Source: Clostridia bacterium (lineage in GTDB: Bacteria > Aerophobota > Aerophobia > Aerophobales > AE-B3A). Taken from it: a stretch of DNA of 10,845 nt. Shown here one piece after another: positions 1 to 6,560 of the stretch (the stretch's first letter is position 1; the number at the start of each line of letters is the position of its first letter). A model generated the notes under the pieces. It did not search any database. It worked only from the letters and a program-made list of their open reading frames with translations, and was not told the DNA's origin. The stretch is from positions 1-10,845 of the forward strand of contig WJOQ01000216.1 of assembly GCA_009618505.1 (NCBI GenBank), in the 5' to 3' direction. The position numbers and the translations under genes are program-made.

Positions 1-365
1 ATCGTATAGACATCCATAATGGAGAGGTTTCTATTATTGACTTTAAATCTTCTAATGTGCGGGAGAAAAAAAGTGCGGACAAAAGGACAAAAAAAAGTCT
101 GCAGTTAGCTCTTTATGCTCTTGCTTATCAAAAAATATTTGGAAAAATTCCGGAGCGAGTGGAACTTCACTTTCTAGAGTCAGGTTTGAGGGGAGTAGCA
201 ACTCTAACTGAGGAGAACCTTTGTCAAACTGTAGAAAAAATCAAGGAAGCATCAGCCGGAATTCGTGCCAGGTCTTATCAGGCAAAGCCAGGTTACCAGG
301 CATGCCGTTTGCTTACTTGCGCTTATCAACAGGTATGTCCTTATGTTTTTCTGGGAAAGAGATGA
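1..365 (+). CDS. C-terminal fragment of a RecB/Cas4-type PD-(D/E)XK nuclease domain, likely the tail of a UvrD/AddA-like helicase
   Basis: The gene is cut by the left edge. Read from base 3 it gives 120 residues ending at TGA 363-365. The fragment opens with an Asp in RID, followed ten residues later by the IIDFKS block, which supplies the D-x-K of the PD-(D/E)XK nuclease core. The next block, SLQLALYALAY (about residues 33-43), matches the conserved Q-x3-Y motif of RecB-family nucleases. Near the end lie three cysteines, spaced C-x4-C-x5-C in the tail, similar to the iron-sulfur cysteines of AddB/Cas4 nucleases, although the spacing is not the classical C-x2-C-x5-C. In bacteria this module usually ends a large UvrD-type helicase involved in double-strand break processing, but the helicase part is outside the window, so that is inference. 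It is probably co-transcribed with pyrF, whose possible ATG overlaps this stop (ATGA). Confidence 0.75.
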   Translation, partial: RIDIHNGEVSIIDFKSSNVREKKSADKRTKKSLQLALYALAYQKIFGKIPERVELHFLESGLRGVATLTEENLCQTVEKIKEASAGIRARSYQAKPGYQACRLLTCAYQQVCPYVFLGKR

Positions 366-1078
366 GGGAAATGGCTATACAGGCAAGAGAGAAGTTAATT
401 TTAGCTTTGGATGTAGACACTCAAGAAGAAGTTGAAGGGTTAGTGGAAAAACTGGCCGATTTTGTCGGAATTTTCAAAGTAGGCCATCGTTTATTTACCA
501 GGTACGGTCCCAAAATTATAAAGGCTATAAAAAAAAAGAAGGTGAAGGTCTTTTATGATGCCAAGTTTTACGATATCTCCTCTGTAGTGGAAAAAGCGGC
601 TGAAACAGTAGCAGATTTAGGAGTAGATATGTTTACTATGCATACGCTTGGCGGTTTGGCAATGATACAAAGGGCAAGAAAAGCAGCCAAGAAAAGAAAT
701 AGATTTATCAAAGTATTAGGAGTTACCCTTCTCACTTCCTTGAATTCCCAGGTGCTAGAAGAGGAGCTAGGGATTGAAAGGAATTTGAAGGAGGAGGTTA
801 TGCACCTGGCAAATCTGGCAAAAAAAGGAGGGCTAGATGGAGTAGTTGCCTCTTCTTATGAAATTGAAGAATTACGCAGGAATTTCGGGAATGACCTTCT
901 TCTAATCGTTCCGGGAGTAAGACCAAAAGGCTCAAAAAAAGATGAGCAAAGGAGGGTATTGACTCCCCGGCAAGCAATTAAAAGAGGAGCTGATTTTGTG
1001 GTAATAGGACGTCCTATCCTGGATTCGGCTGACCCTGTGAGAGCAGCCAAACGAATTCTGGAAGAGATCGAGGACTAG
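362..1078 (+). CDS. pyrF: orotidine 5'-phosphate decarboxylase
   Basis: Cytoplasmic enzyme that decarboxylates OMP to UMP, the last step of de novo pyrimidine synthesis. With the ATG at 362 the protein has 238 residues, the usual size for this TIM-barrel family. Visible motifs are LALDVD (Asp17), FKVG (Lys39), the catalytic DxKxxD block DAKFYD (Asp66, Lys68, Asp71), PGVRP (184-188), the DEQRR/LTP phosphate-loop region (194-202) and VIGRPI (214-219, with Arg218 binding phosphate). A longer reading from 221 exists, but it runs through the upstream nuclease gene and adds no family sequence. ATG 362 overlaps the upstream TGA. ATG 371 (235 residues) is an equally plausible start, and neither has an ideally spaced SD. 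No other pyr genes are nearby. The Na+/phosphate carrier gene starts 3 bases after the stop. Confidence 0.95.
   Translation: MREMAIQAREKLILALDVDTQEEVEGLVEKLADFVGIFKVGHRLFTRYGPKIIKAIKKKKVKVFYDAKFYDISSVVEKAAETVADLGVDMFTMHTLGGLAMIQRARKAAKKRNRFIKVLGVTLLTSLNSQVLEEELGIERNLKEEVMHLANLAKKGGLDGVVASSYEIEELRRNFGNDLLLIVPGVRPKGSKKDEQRRVLTPRQAIKRGADFVVIGRPILDSADPVRAAKRILEEIED
1070..1073 (+). promoter_or_regulatory. Shine-Dalgarno site for the Na+/phosphate cotransporter gene
   Basis: GAGG lies inside the last codons of pyrF, 8 bases before ATG 1082. It supports that start and suggests the two genes are translated from one message. Confidence 0.5.
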
Positions 1079-1081
1079 TTA

Positions 1082-2161
1082 ATGAGGCTACCTAAAGCCC
1101 TACGGGTTTTCGTCTTAATCGGTGCTGTTTATACTTTTCTCTTATGCATAAACCTTCTTGGTAGCTCGTTGAAGTTATTAGGGGGCGGATTTGTCAACCA
1201 ATTAATCAGCACTACCTCTAATCCCCTGACGGGACTTTTCATTGGTATTCTTGCCACCTCGTTAGTACAGAGCTCGTCCGTTACTACCTCTATTGTAGTG
1301 GCTCTGGTGGGTACAGGAAGTATCAATATCGTTAATGCTATCCCCATTATTATGGGAGCCAATGTTGGCACTACAGTCACTAATATTTTAGTTTCTCTTG
1401 CTCATATCACTAAGAAAAGAGAGTTTGGACATGCTTTTTCTGCTGCTGTGGTGCACGATTTTTTCAATGTACTATCTATTCTTATCTTTTTTCCGCTAGA
1501 GATTCATTTTCATATTATTGAGAAAATTTCCTATTTTTTTGCTCAAATTTTTGAAGGAGCGGGTGGACTGAAAATTACCAGTCCTTTAAAGATTATTCTT
1601 GAGCCTGTCTCCAATTCCATAGAGGGTCTTCTTGCTTACAGTCCTGTTGTGTTACTCGTTGTCTCTCTTGTCTTTCTCTTTATTGCGCTGACCGTTCTGG
1701 TAGCTATGACTCGCTCCCTGATGAGTGAAAAAGCGGAACTATTTCTGGACAAATATCTGTTTGGAACTGCCGGAAAGGGCTTTTTATTAGGACTCTCATT
1801 GACAGCTGTAATTCAGTCTAGTTCAGTTACTACTTCTTTGGTAGTTCCTCTGGTAGGAGCGGGTTTGCTAACTTTAAGAAAGATTTATCCCTATCTCCTG
1901 GGAGCAAATATAGGAACGGTAATTACAGCCATCCTCGCTTCCTTAGTTACCGGGTCTTTCCTGGGAGTTCAGGCAGCTCTTGCTCATTTAACTTTCAATC
2001 TACTGGGAATTTGTGTGTGGTATCCTTTAAAAAAAGTTCCTATCGGACTTGCTGAAGGATTTAGCTCCCTTATTAGAGAAAAAAGAATGCTTGCTGTTGT
2101 TTATTTGATTTCAGGGTTTTTTTTACTACCAGTTCTCTTAATCATTCTTACCAGGAGGTGA
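1082..2161 (+). CDS. Na+/phosphate cotransporter family membrane protein (NaPi-II/NptA type, PF02690)
   Basis: A 359-residue, highly hydrophobic protein predicted to bring inorganic phosphate across the cytoplasmic membrane with sodium. It shows the internal duplication typical of the family. The first repeat holds QSSSVTTS (63-70) and GANVGTT (92-98). The second holds QSSSVTTS (245-252) and GANIGT (274-279). Each repeat sits among several membrane segments. Many bacterial relatives carry a PhoU-like domain fused at the C-terminus; here the protein stops after the last membrane segment and the PhoU part is the next gene. The stop overlaps the potential GTG of that gene, and a strong SD for it lies within the last codons. 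Direction of transport and the actual anion are inferred from the family, not visible in the sequence. Confidence 0.88.
   Translation: MRLPKALRVFVLIGAVYTFLLCINLLGSSLKLLGGGFVNQLISTTSNPLTGLFIGILATSLVQSSSVTTSIVVALVGTGSINIVNAIPIIMGANVGTTVTNILVSLAHITKKREFGHAFSAAVVHDFFNVLSILIFFPLEIHFHIIEKISYFFAQIFEGAGGLKITSPLKIILEPVSNSIEGLLAYSPVVLLVVSLVFLFIALTVLVAMTRSLMSEKAELFLDKYLFGTAGKGFLLGLSLTAVIQSSSVTTSLVVPLVGAGLLTLRKIYPYLLGANIGTVITAILASLVTGSFLGVQAALAHLTFNLLGICVWYPLKKVPIGLAEGFSSLIREKRMLAVVYLISGFFLLPVLLIILTRR
2153..2160 (+). promoter_or_regulatory. Strong Shine-Dalgarno site that sets the PhoU-family start
   Basis: AGGAGGTG lies at the very end of the transporter gene, 6 bases before ATG 2167. Its final GTG (2158-2160) could also be read as a start codon, but it is itself part of the SD, so ATG 2167 is preferred. 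Confidence 0.75.
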
Positions 2162-2166
2162 AATAC

Positions 2167-2826
2167 ATGTTTAGAGAGTTTTTTCAACTTTGGAAAAAAG
2201 CAGGATTGCTAAATGAAGCTCTTAAAGAAACAGAAAAGATGCTTTTGGTGGCTAAAAGTATGTTTTCTTTTTCCCTGCGCGTTTTAATGGATAAAGAGAA
2301 GGAAAAGGAAGATATTTACAAGATCGACCGAGAGCTTAATAAATTGCAGAGAAACGTACGCAGAAAAATTCTGGAGCATCTTTCTATAAATCCCCAACAA
2401 GATGTTACCTCTTGTCTGGTTTTGATTACCATAGTTATAGATATAGAAAGAATCGGTGATTACTCCAAGAATTTAATAGAGCTTTCCCACAAATATCCGC
2501 AACGCCTAAAGGGAAAATACATTGAGAGAATAAGAGAAATTGAGAAGGACATAGAGGGACTCTTTGACCGGACAATAAATGCTTTCAAAAACGCAGATAT
2601 TGATTTAGCCAAGCAAATTATGGAAAGACATGCAAGAATAGCTGTTCACTGCGAGAAGGTTGTGGAAGACCTTGTTGAGGACACACAAGTTTCTTCCAGA
2701 ATGGGTATCATCTGTGCTCTTCTGGCTCGATACTTAAAACGAGTCAGTGCTCACCTGAAGAATATTGCTTCTGGCGTATCCAATCCTTTCCATAGGTTAG
2801 GATATAAGCCAAAAAATATGGAGTGA
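2167..2826 (+). CDS. PhoU-family protein paired with the Na+/phosphate cotransporter
   Basis: A soluble, mostly helical protein of 219 residues, the usual length for a two-repeat PhoU. The first repeat contains DIERIGDYSKNLIEL, a match to the metal-binding D/E-x-E-R-x-x-D signature. The second contains an alignable but less typical stretch, LARYLKRVSAHLKNIASGV, in which the acidic residue before Arg is replaced by Lys, so its metal site may be weaker. Because it directly follows the phosphate carrier and not pstSCAB, it probably regulates that carrier, as the fused PhoU domains of related carriers are thought to do. An alternative GTG at 2158 would add three residues, but the SD placement favours ATG 2167. 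It ends 2 bases from the convergent ribD stop, with no room for a separate terminator. Confidence 0.88.
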   Translation: MFREFFQLWKKAGLLNEALKETEKMLLVAKSMFSFSLRVLMDKEKEKEDIYKIDRELNKLQRNVRRKILEHLSINPQQDVTSCLVLITIVIDIERIGDYSKNLIELSHKYPQRLKGKYIERIREIEKDIEGLFDRTINAFKNADIDLAKQIMERHARIAVHCEKVVEDLVEDTQVSSRMGIICALLARYLKRVSAHLKNIASGVSNPFHRLGYKPKNME

Positions 2827-2828
2827 GG

Positions 2829-3908
2829 TTATTTTACATATCCTTGTAAGAGATAGTCTCCCCCTATTTTCTTCAATGAGTCTATGCTTATGTAGGGAGT
2901 CTCCTTTAATAAATTAACTCCTTTTCCTTCTACCCAGGTAGGGGCTTCTTTTCCTCCTATTATACGAGAGGCAAGAAAGAGGAATACCTTGTCGACTCTT
3001 TTTTCCTCAAAAAAAGAAGCGATCACCTCTCCTCCTCCTTCTACTAGAAGACTCATTATTTCAAGCTCTCCTAGCTTCTTTAGGACTTCCTTTAGACTTA
3101 CCTTTTCTTGTTTCGCTTCTGTTACCACTACCTTGATTCCTTTCTCTTTTAACTCTTCTAATCTCTTCTTATTTGCCTGCCAGGTAGTGAAGATAAACGT
3201 ACCGGCTTTTTCCTGGTCGTTTAAGAGACGTGCTTCTAGGGGAATTCTTAGTTTGCTATCCAGGATGATCCGAACAAATCTTCTTCTGGAGGAAGGAGGA
3301 AGTAGGGAAGGGTCATCTTTGATTACAGTATTTATTCCTACTAGAATAGCATCCACTTTATCCCTGAGGGAATGAGCGAATCTACGTGATTTTTCACCGG
3401 TTATCCACTTAGATTCCCCGCCGGGGGTAGCAATTTTTCCATCCAGACTGATTGCTGCCTTGACTATGACAAAAGGCCTCTTTTTCCTTAGGTAATTGAA
3501 GAAAGCCTCATTTAACTTCTTTGCCTCTTCCTGACAGACTCCCAGTTCGGTTTCGATACCTTCTCTTGCCATATGTGTTAGCCCTCCTTTAGAAGTAGGG
3601 TCTGATGTGGCTGCTATTACTTTTTTAATGCCGGCTTGAATTATCTTTTCTGTACAAGGAGGGGTTTTCCCATAATAATTGCATGGTTCCAGGCTGACAT
3701 ACAGAGTAGTGCCTTGAGCTTCACCTTTTGCCTTTTCAATAGCTTCTACTTCGGCATGCGGTCCGCCGAAGTATCTATGATATCCAGTAGCAATCACTTC
3801 TTCCTTTTTAGTAAGAACAGCTCCTACCATAGGATTGGGAGAAACTTTTCCTTCGCCTTTTTTAGCCAATCTTAAGGCCAGTTTCATCCATTTTTCATTA
3901 AGTTTCAA
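2829..3908 (-). CDS. ribD: bifunctional riboflavin biosynthesis protein RibD (deaminase/reductase)
   Basis: Catalyses steps two and three of riboflavin synthesis: deamination of the GTP-derived pyrimidine, then NADPH-dependent reduction of its ribosyl side chain. The N-terminal deaminase domain has SPNPMVGAV, then the zinc site HAE (His51, Glu53) and LEPC...PPC (Cys76, Cys85), numbered from the proposed start. The reductase domain has AAISLDGKIA, SKWITGEKSRRFAHSLRD, ILVGINTVIKDDP and LLVEGGG (about 288-293). The TTG at 3908 gives 359 residues and follows AGGAGG (3912-3917), although the spacing is only 3 bases. ATG 3932 adds eight residues and lies deeper in the upstream gene; ATG 3887 has no SD at a normal distance. 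With the TTG start it overlaps the ACT-subunit gene by 11 bases. No ribE, ribBA or ribH is in the window. Confidence 0.93.
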   Translation of the reverse strand: MKLNEKWMKLALRLAKKGEGKVSPNPMVGAVLTKKEEVIATGYHRYFGGPHAEVEAIEKAKGEAQGTTLYVSLEPCNYYGKTPPCTEKIIQAGIKKVIAATSDPTSKGGLTHMAREGIETELGVCQEEAKKLNEAFFNYLRKKRPFVIVKAAISLDGKIATPGGESKWITGEKSRRFAHSLRDKVDAILVGINTVIKDDPSLLPPSSRRRFVRIILDSKLRIPLEARLLNDQEKAGTFIFTTWQANKKRLEELKEKGIKVVVTEAKQEKVSLKEVLKKLGELEIMSLLVEGGGEVIASFFEEKRVDKVFLFLASRIIGGKEAPTWVEGKGVNLLKETPYISIDSLKKIGGDYLLQGYVK

Positions 3909-4410
3909 AATCCTCCTCTTTATCCAGTTCAAATTCCTGATGAATAGCTCTTACTGCTTTCTTCCCTTCATTTTTCCTGACTACACAAGATATCTTTATT
4001 TCTGAGGTGCTTATCATGTCAATGTTCATTTTTTTCTTTCCAATGCAGGTAAACATACGGGCGGCAACTCCAGGGTGGGATTGCATTCCTGCACCTATCA
4101 AGGAAACCTTGGCCATATCCGAATCATAAATTATCTCTTCAATTTCCAATTTTTTTCCTATTTTTTCCATTACTCTTCTTGTATCCTCCAGGGTTTCCTC
4201 TTTTATGGTAAAGGAAATGTCATTTTTTCCTTGCTTGGTGCTGCTTTGAATAATCATATCCACATTAATACTAGCTTCGGCTAATTGGCTGAAAATGAAA
4301 CCAGCCGTTCCTGGTTCATCGGGTACTTTCTTAATGGTTACCTTAGCTTCCTTTTCATCAAGAGTGATTCCGGATACCACAAATCGTTCCATGTAATCGT
4401 TATTAGTCAA
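3898..4410 (-). CDS. lysC: aspartate kinase regulatory (ACT-domain) subunit, encoded separately from the kinase domain
   Basis: This 170-residue protein is the regulatory half of a lysine- or threonine-sensitive aspartate kinase. It has two ACT domains. The first runs about 22-95 with KVPDEPGTAGFIFSQLAEA and INVDMIIQ. The second runs about 99-165 with KVSLIGAGMQSHPGVAARMF and NIDMISTSEIKISCVV. It normally continues directly from the kinase domain in one polypeptide. In Bacillus subtilis aspartokinase II a similar small beta subunit arises from an in-frame internal start. Here it lies in another frame from the kinase and starts with TTG 4410, 9 bases after AGGAGG. An in-frame ATG at 4392 would give 164 residues but lacks a well-placed SD. 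An in-frame TAA lies directly before the TTG, so the reading cannot extend upstream. It probably assembles with the kinase subunit to give feedback control. Confidence 0.88.
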   Translation of the reverse strand: MTNNDYMERFVVSGITLDEKEAKVTIKKVPDEPGTAGFIFSQLAEASINVDMIIQSSTKQGKNDISFTIKEETLEDTRRVMEKIGKKLEIEEIIYDSDMAKVSLIGAGMQSHPGVAARMFTCIGKKKMNIDMISTSEIKISCVVRKNEGKKAVRAIHQEFELDKEEDFET

Positions 4411-5128
4411 TTATTGTTCCCTCCTTTTGACTGAAACTAGAGCGTATATGCAAAGAGACTCTATATCTCCTGGCTATTTCTACCGCTCGCAGATGTATAA
4501 CTTGGGCTCCTAAACTAGCCATTTCCAGCATTTCCTCATAAGAAATATGCTTGAGTTTTTGTGCCTGAGGCACTATGCGAGGGTCAGCTGTGTATACCCC
4601 CTCTACATCACTGTAAATTTCGCATAAGTCCGCTTTTAATACTGCAGCTAACGCTACCGCGGTAGTGTCTGACGCCCCCCTTCCCAGGGTAGTAATAGTG
4701 TTCTGTAGACTAATTCCTTGATAACCAGCTACTACCACGATTTCACCTTTCTTGATCTCCCTTAAAATCCTTTCTGTTTCAATTTTCAAAATACGAGCCT
4801 TAGTATGAGCTTCATTGGTGATTATTCTTACCTGAGAACCAGTAAAAGATATGGCCTTAGCCCCCAGGGAATGAAGAGCAACGGATAACAGAGCAGACGA
4901 GACAATTTCTCCTGTGGATAAAAGCATATCTAATTCTCTTTTTGGGGGATGAGAATCAACTTGTAAGGCAAGAGCTAATAATTCATCAGTAGTATCTCCC
5001 ATAGCTGAAACTACCGCTACTATATCATTTCCCTTTTTCTTTGCGTGCAGAACCCTTTGAGCTACTTTCTTAATTCTTTCCAGTGAATTAAGCGAACTCC
5101 CTCCATATTTCTGTATGATTAAAGGCAA
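4403..5128 (-). CDS. lysC: aspartate kinase, catalytic domain only
   Basis: Phosphorylates L-aspartate with ATP, the entry step to lysine, threonine, methionine and diaminopimelate. The 241 residues cover the amino-acid-kinase fold: KYGGSS (7-12), VVSAMGDTTDEL (39-50), LLSTGE (69-74), TTLGRGASDTTAVALA (146-161), IYSDVEGVYTADPRIVP (171-187) and the closing GAQVIHLRAVEIARRY and LHIRSSF. Full aspartokinases run to about 400 residues with two ACT domains; this one stops at tandem TAATAA codons just after EGTIID, at the normal interdomain linker. The ACT part follows in a different frame, overlapping by 8 bases. The start is TTG 5128, preceded by AAGGAG with 7 bases of spacing. There is no neighbouring asd or dapA. 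All catalytic motifs are intact, so activity is expected, with regulation supplied in trans. Confidence 0.9.
   Translation of the reverse strand: MPLIIQKYGGSSLNSLERIKKVAQRVLHAKKKGNDIVAVVSAMGDTTDELLALALQVDSHPPKRELDMLLSTGEIVSSALLSVALHSLGAKAISFTGSQVRIITNEAHTKARILKIETERILREIKKGEIVVVAGYQGISLQNTITTLGRGASDTTAVALAAVLKADLCEIYSDVEGVYTADPRIVPQAQKLKHISYEEMLEMASLGAQVIHLRAVEIARRYRVSLHIRSSFSQKEGTIID
4419..4425 (-). promoter_or_regulatory. Internal Shine-Dalgarno site for the ACT subunit
   Basis: AGGAGGG lies in the last codons of the kinase gene. The TTG at 4410 follows AGGAGG by 9 bases, within the normal range, and overlaps the kinase stop region. This supports independent or coupled initiation of the ACT subunit rather than reading-through by frameshift. 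Confidence 0.7.
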
Positions 5129-5135
5129 TCCCCTT

Positions 5136-5141
5136 CTCCTT
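5136..5141 (-). promoter_or_regulatory. Shine-Dalgarno site supporting the TTG start of lysC
   Basis: AAGGAG is followed after 7 bases by TTG 5128. No ATG or GTG with a comparable site is seen before the conserved KYGGSS motif, so the TTG start is preferred. Confidence 0.6.
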
Positions 5142-5240
5142 AAATTCGTTGTTCGCCTTCCGACATTTTCTGAAGGACTTTTTTTAAACTAAAAGCGCAA
5201 AGCCAAAAACCATAATTCAATAGTATAAGAATTTCCCTTT

Positions 5241-5280
5241 TCCCCTCACCTTAATCCTCTCCCCATGGGGGAGAGGGGGT
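5241..5280. repeat. Hairpin-forming intergenic repeat, REP-like
   Basis: CCTCTCCCC at 5256-5264 pairs perfectly with GGGGAGAGG at 5268-5276 around a three-base ATG loop, giving a 9-bp stem. It is preceded by CCCCTCACCTTAAT. From memory, the overall pattern (CCCCTCACC, short spacer, CTCTCCCC, short loop, GGGGAGAGG) resembles a dispersed intergenic repeat present in many bacterial genomes; this was not searched. Neither strand shows a U-run after the stem, so it is not a typical intrinsic terminator. Copy number elsewhere in the genome is unknown. Confidence 0.55.
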
Positions 5281-5304
5281 AAGTTCAAATTTAAAATTTT
5301 TGAA

Positions 5305-5348
5305 TTTTACGCTATAATTTTGCATTTTTCGCTTTACGTTTTACGCTA
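5305..5348. repeat. Short direct repeat TTTTACGCTA
   Basis: Exact 10-bp copies lie at 5305-5314 and 5339-5348, 34 bases apart. Related words (TTCGCTTTACG, AAACGCTAG) lie between and after them. The block adjoins the hairpin repeat and may be its flank or the remains of an intergenic repeat cluster. No function is evident. Confidence 0.4.
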
Positions 5349-5400
5349 AACGCTAGTATATATGTGATGTCAAAACCTGAGACCCTCAATTACTTATTAT

Positions 5401-6532
5401 CTAAGAGATTTTATCCACTTGTTCCAGTACATATTTTTTGATTTCTTGGGGGGAAGGGAGGTCTGTTACTATTCTTCCTTCCTTTATCACTTGTTCTGTT
5501 AAGGGAGTAAAGTTTCCCCCACATGAACACTTTACTATTCTTTCCCTGAAGGGAAGGACGGAACGAGTCAAACAAGAAGAACATTGCCAACCTTTTTTTA
5601 GCCAGAGGCTTACTATTTATCTCAACTATATCTAAAGAAAAGTCTATTACCGGAGCATTGCTTATGTATGTTCCTACTCCGAAGGCATCGACTACAGAAT
5701 TAAGAAGAGCTATTCTCTCTTCGGTTATTCCACCCGAAAGAAATATTTTTACTTTTTTGAATCCCTGTAGGTCGAGTTCCCATCGAACTTCTTTCAAAAG
5801 TTCCATAATATCGCCTCTTCTGGAAGCGGGAGTGTCTATCCTGACGGCAAAAAGGTTCTTGCCTAAAGCTTCTGCCACTCTGAGAGCTTCAAACTTTTCA
5901 TCTCCCAATGTGTCTATTAGAGCCACTCTGCCCACTTCAGGTTCAATAATCTCATCGAAGAATTGGGTAGCTTTCACTGTATCTCCCACCAATAGAATAA
6001 GAGCGTGGGGAATAGTCCCGACTGGTTTCTCTCCTAATTCTTCCGCACTTTTTCTCACAGCTACTCCGTCACATCCCCCTATAAAGGAAGCCCTATCTAT
6101 CATAGGAGTTATCCCGGGATGCATTCTTCTGGCTCCAAAGTGATAGACAGTCTTTCCCTGGGAGGATTTTTTGCAGCGGGCCGCGCGAGTCGCTATGCCG
6201 GAAGCCTGACAAACTAAACCTAAAAGAGCAGTTTCGTATCTGCCGAATTCGCTGTAATTACCTTCTATAGTTAAAACTGGCTCAAAAGGATGAAAGATGG
6301 TGCCCTCAGACATGCTCCAGACATCAATCTCTAAACCTTCTAGTAAAGAGAGTGCTTCATCTAAGCCACCCAAAACTGCCCATTGATAAGGAGAAGGAAG
6401 AGTCCTGGTCCTTATCTCAACAACAACTCTTTTGTCCAATCTCTTTTCTTTTAGAATCCTCACCGTACGTTCAAAATAGACATCGGTGATTTTTCCCTCT
6501 TTAATATGGTCAGACTTAGAAATATGAAACAT
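5401..6532 (-). CDS. pncB: nicotinate phosphoribosyltransferase, archaeal-type with C-terminal zinc ribbon; apparent frameshift at 5593-5599
   Basis: Couples nicotinate with PRPP to make nicotinate mononucleotide in NAD salvage. Family features are KEGKITDVYF (11-20), MSEGTIFHPFEPVLTIEG (74-91), the RYETALLG block, FGARRMHPGI (132-141), GTIPHALIL (172-180), DTPASRRG (233-240), FLSGGIT (264-270) and FGVGT (284-288). The uninterrupted frame runs 5411-6532 (373 aa), but after Lys313 its sequence stops resembling the family. Omitting one A from the A7 run switches to a frame ending at TAG 5401-5403. That tail has CSSC (317-320) and CSC (335-337) plus a family-like ending, for 376 residues in total. 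The cause may be a real mutation, transcriptional slippage or an assembly error. The start is ATG 6532, preceded by AGGGGTGAG and 28 bases after the dppF stop. It is the last gene of the Dpp run. Confidence 0.88.
5593..5599 (-). other. A7 homopolymer at the pncB frame switch
   Basis: The coding strand reads GCT AAA AAA AGG. Dropping one A gives Ala-Lys-Lys-Gly-Trp-Gln-Cys, which is where the zinc-ribbon frame begins. Runs like this are prone to sequencing indels and to polymerase slippage, so the site explains the frame change either way. Confidence 0.75.
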
Positions 6533-6560
6533 GTCTCACCCCTGAGAAGTCCTGTGGCTA

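Larger units (their letters stand above)
5129..5400. other. Intergenic region between pncB and lysC
   Basis: The only sizeable gap in the window (272 bases). It holds a G/C-rich hairpin, an AT-rich imperfect palindrome (5284-5304, TTCAAA facing TTTGAA) and short recurring words such as TTTTACGCTA. The lysC promoter is expected here, but no convincing -35/-10 pair could be picked out. I looked for a lysine (L-box) riboswitch and saw none of its conserved helices or core bases. No tRNA-like fold or open reading frame of note was seen. Confidence 0.5.

Noticed and set aside
221..361. An N-terminal extension of pyrF back to 221.
   Set aside because: It overlaps the nuclease gene in a different frame, and the added residues do not resemble OMP decarboxylase, which normally starts close to LILALD.
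2989..3375. A 128-codon + strand frame inside ribD, rich in Ser and Phe.
   Set aside because: It is the antisense shadow of ribD, with no SD or recognisable domain. The same applies to 3636-3875, 4075-4284, 5658-6143 and 10165-10416.
4403..4425. A programmed +1 ribosomal frameshift joining the kinase and ACT halves, as in prfB.
   Set aside because: The AGGAGG lies too far from the possible slip codon, and the site (ATT GAC TAA) lacks a slippery codon like CUU before the stop. The same SD is well placed for ordinary initiation at TTG 4410.
5256..5276. An intrinsic terminator for pncB or lysC.
   Set aside because: The stem is strong, but neither strand has a U-run directly after it, and it lies over 100 bases from both gene ends.
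5129..5400. A lysine (L-box) riboswitch upstream of lysC.
   Set aside because: No conserved L-box core or multi-helix layout was visible in this AT-rich stretch. A covariance-model search would settle it.
5438..5635. A 65-codon + strand frame opposite the end of pncB.
   Set aside because: It is antisense to the real zinc-ribbon coding frame of pncB and has no features of its own.
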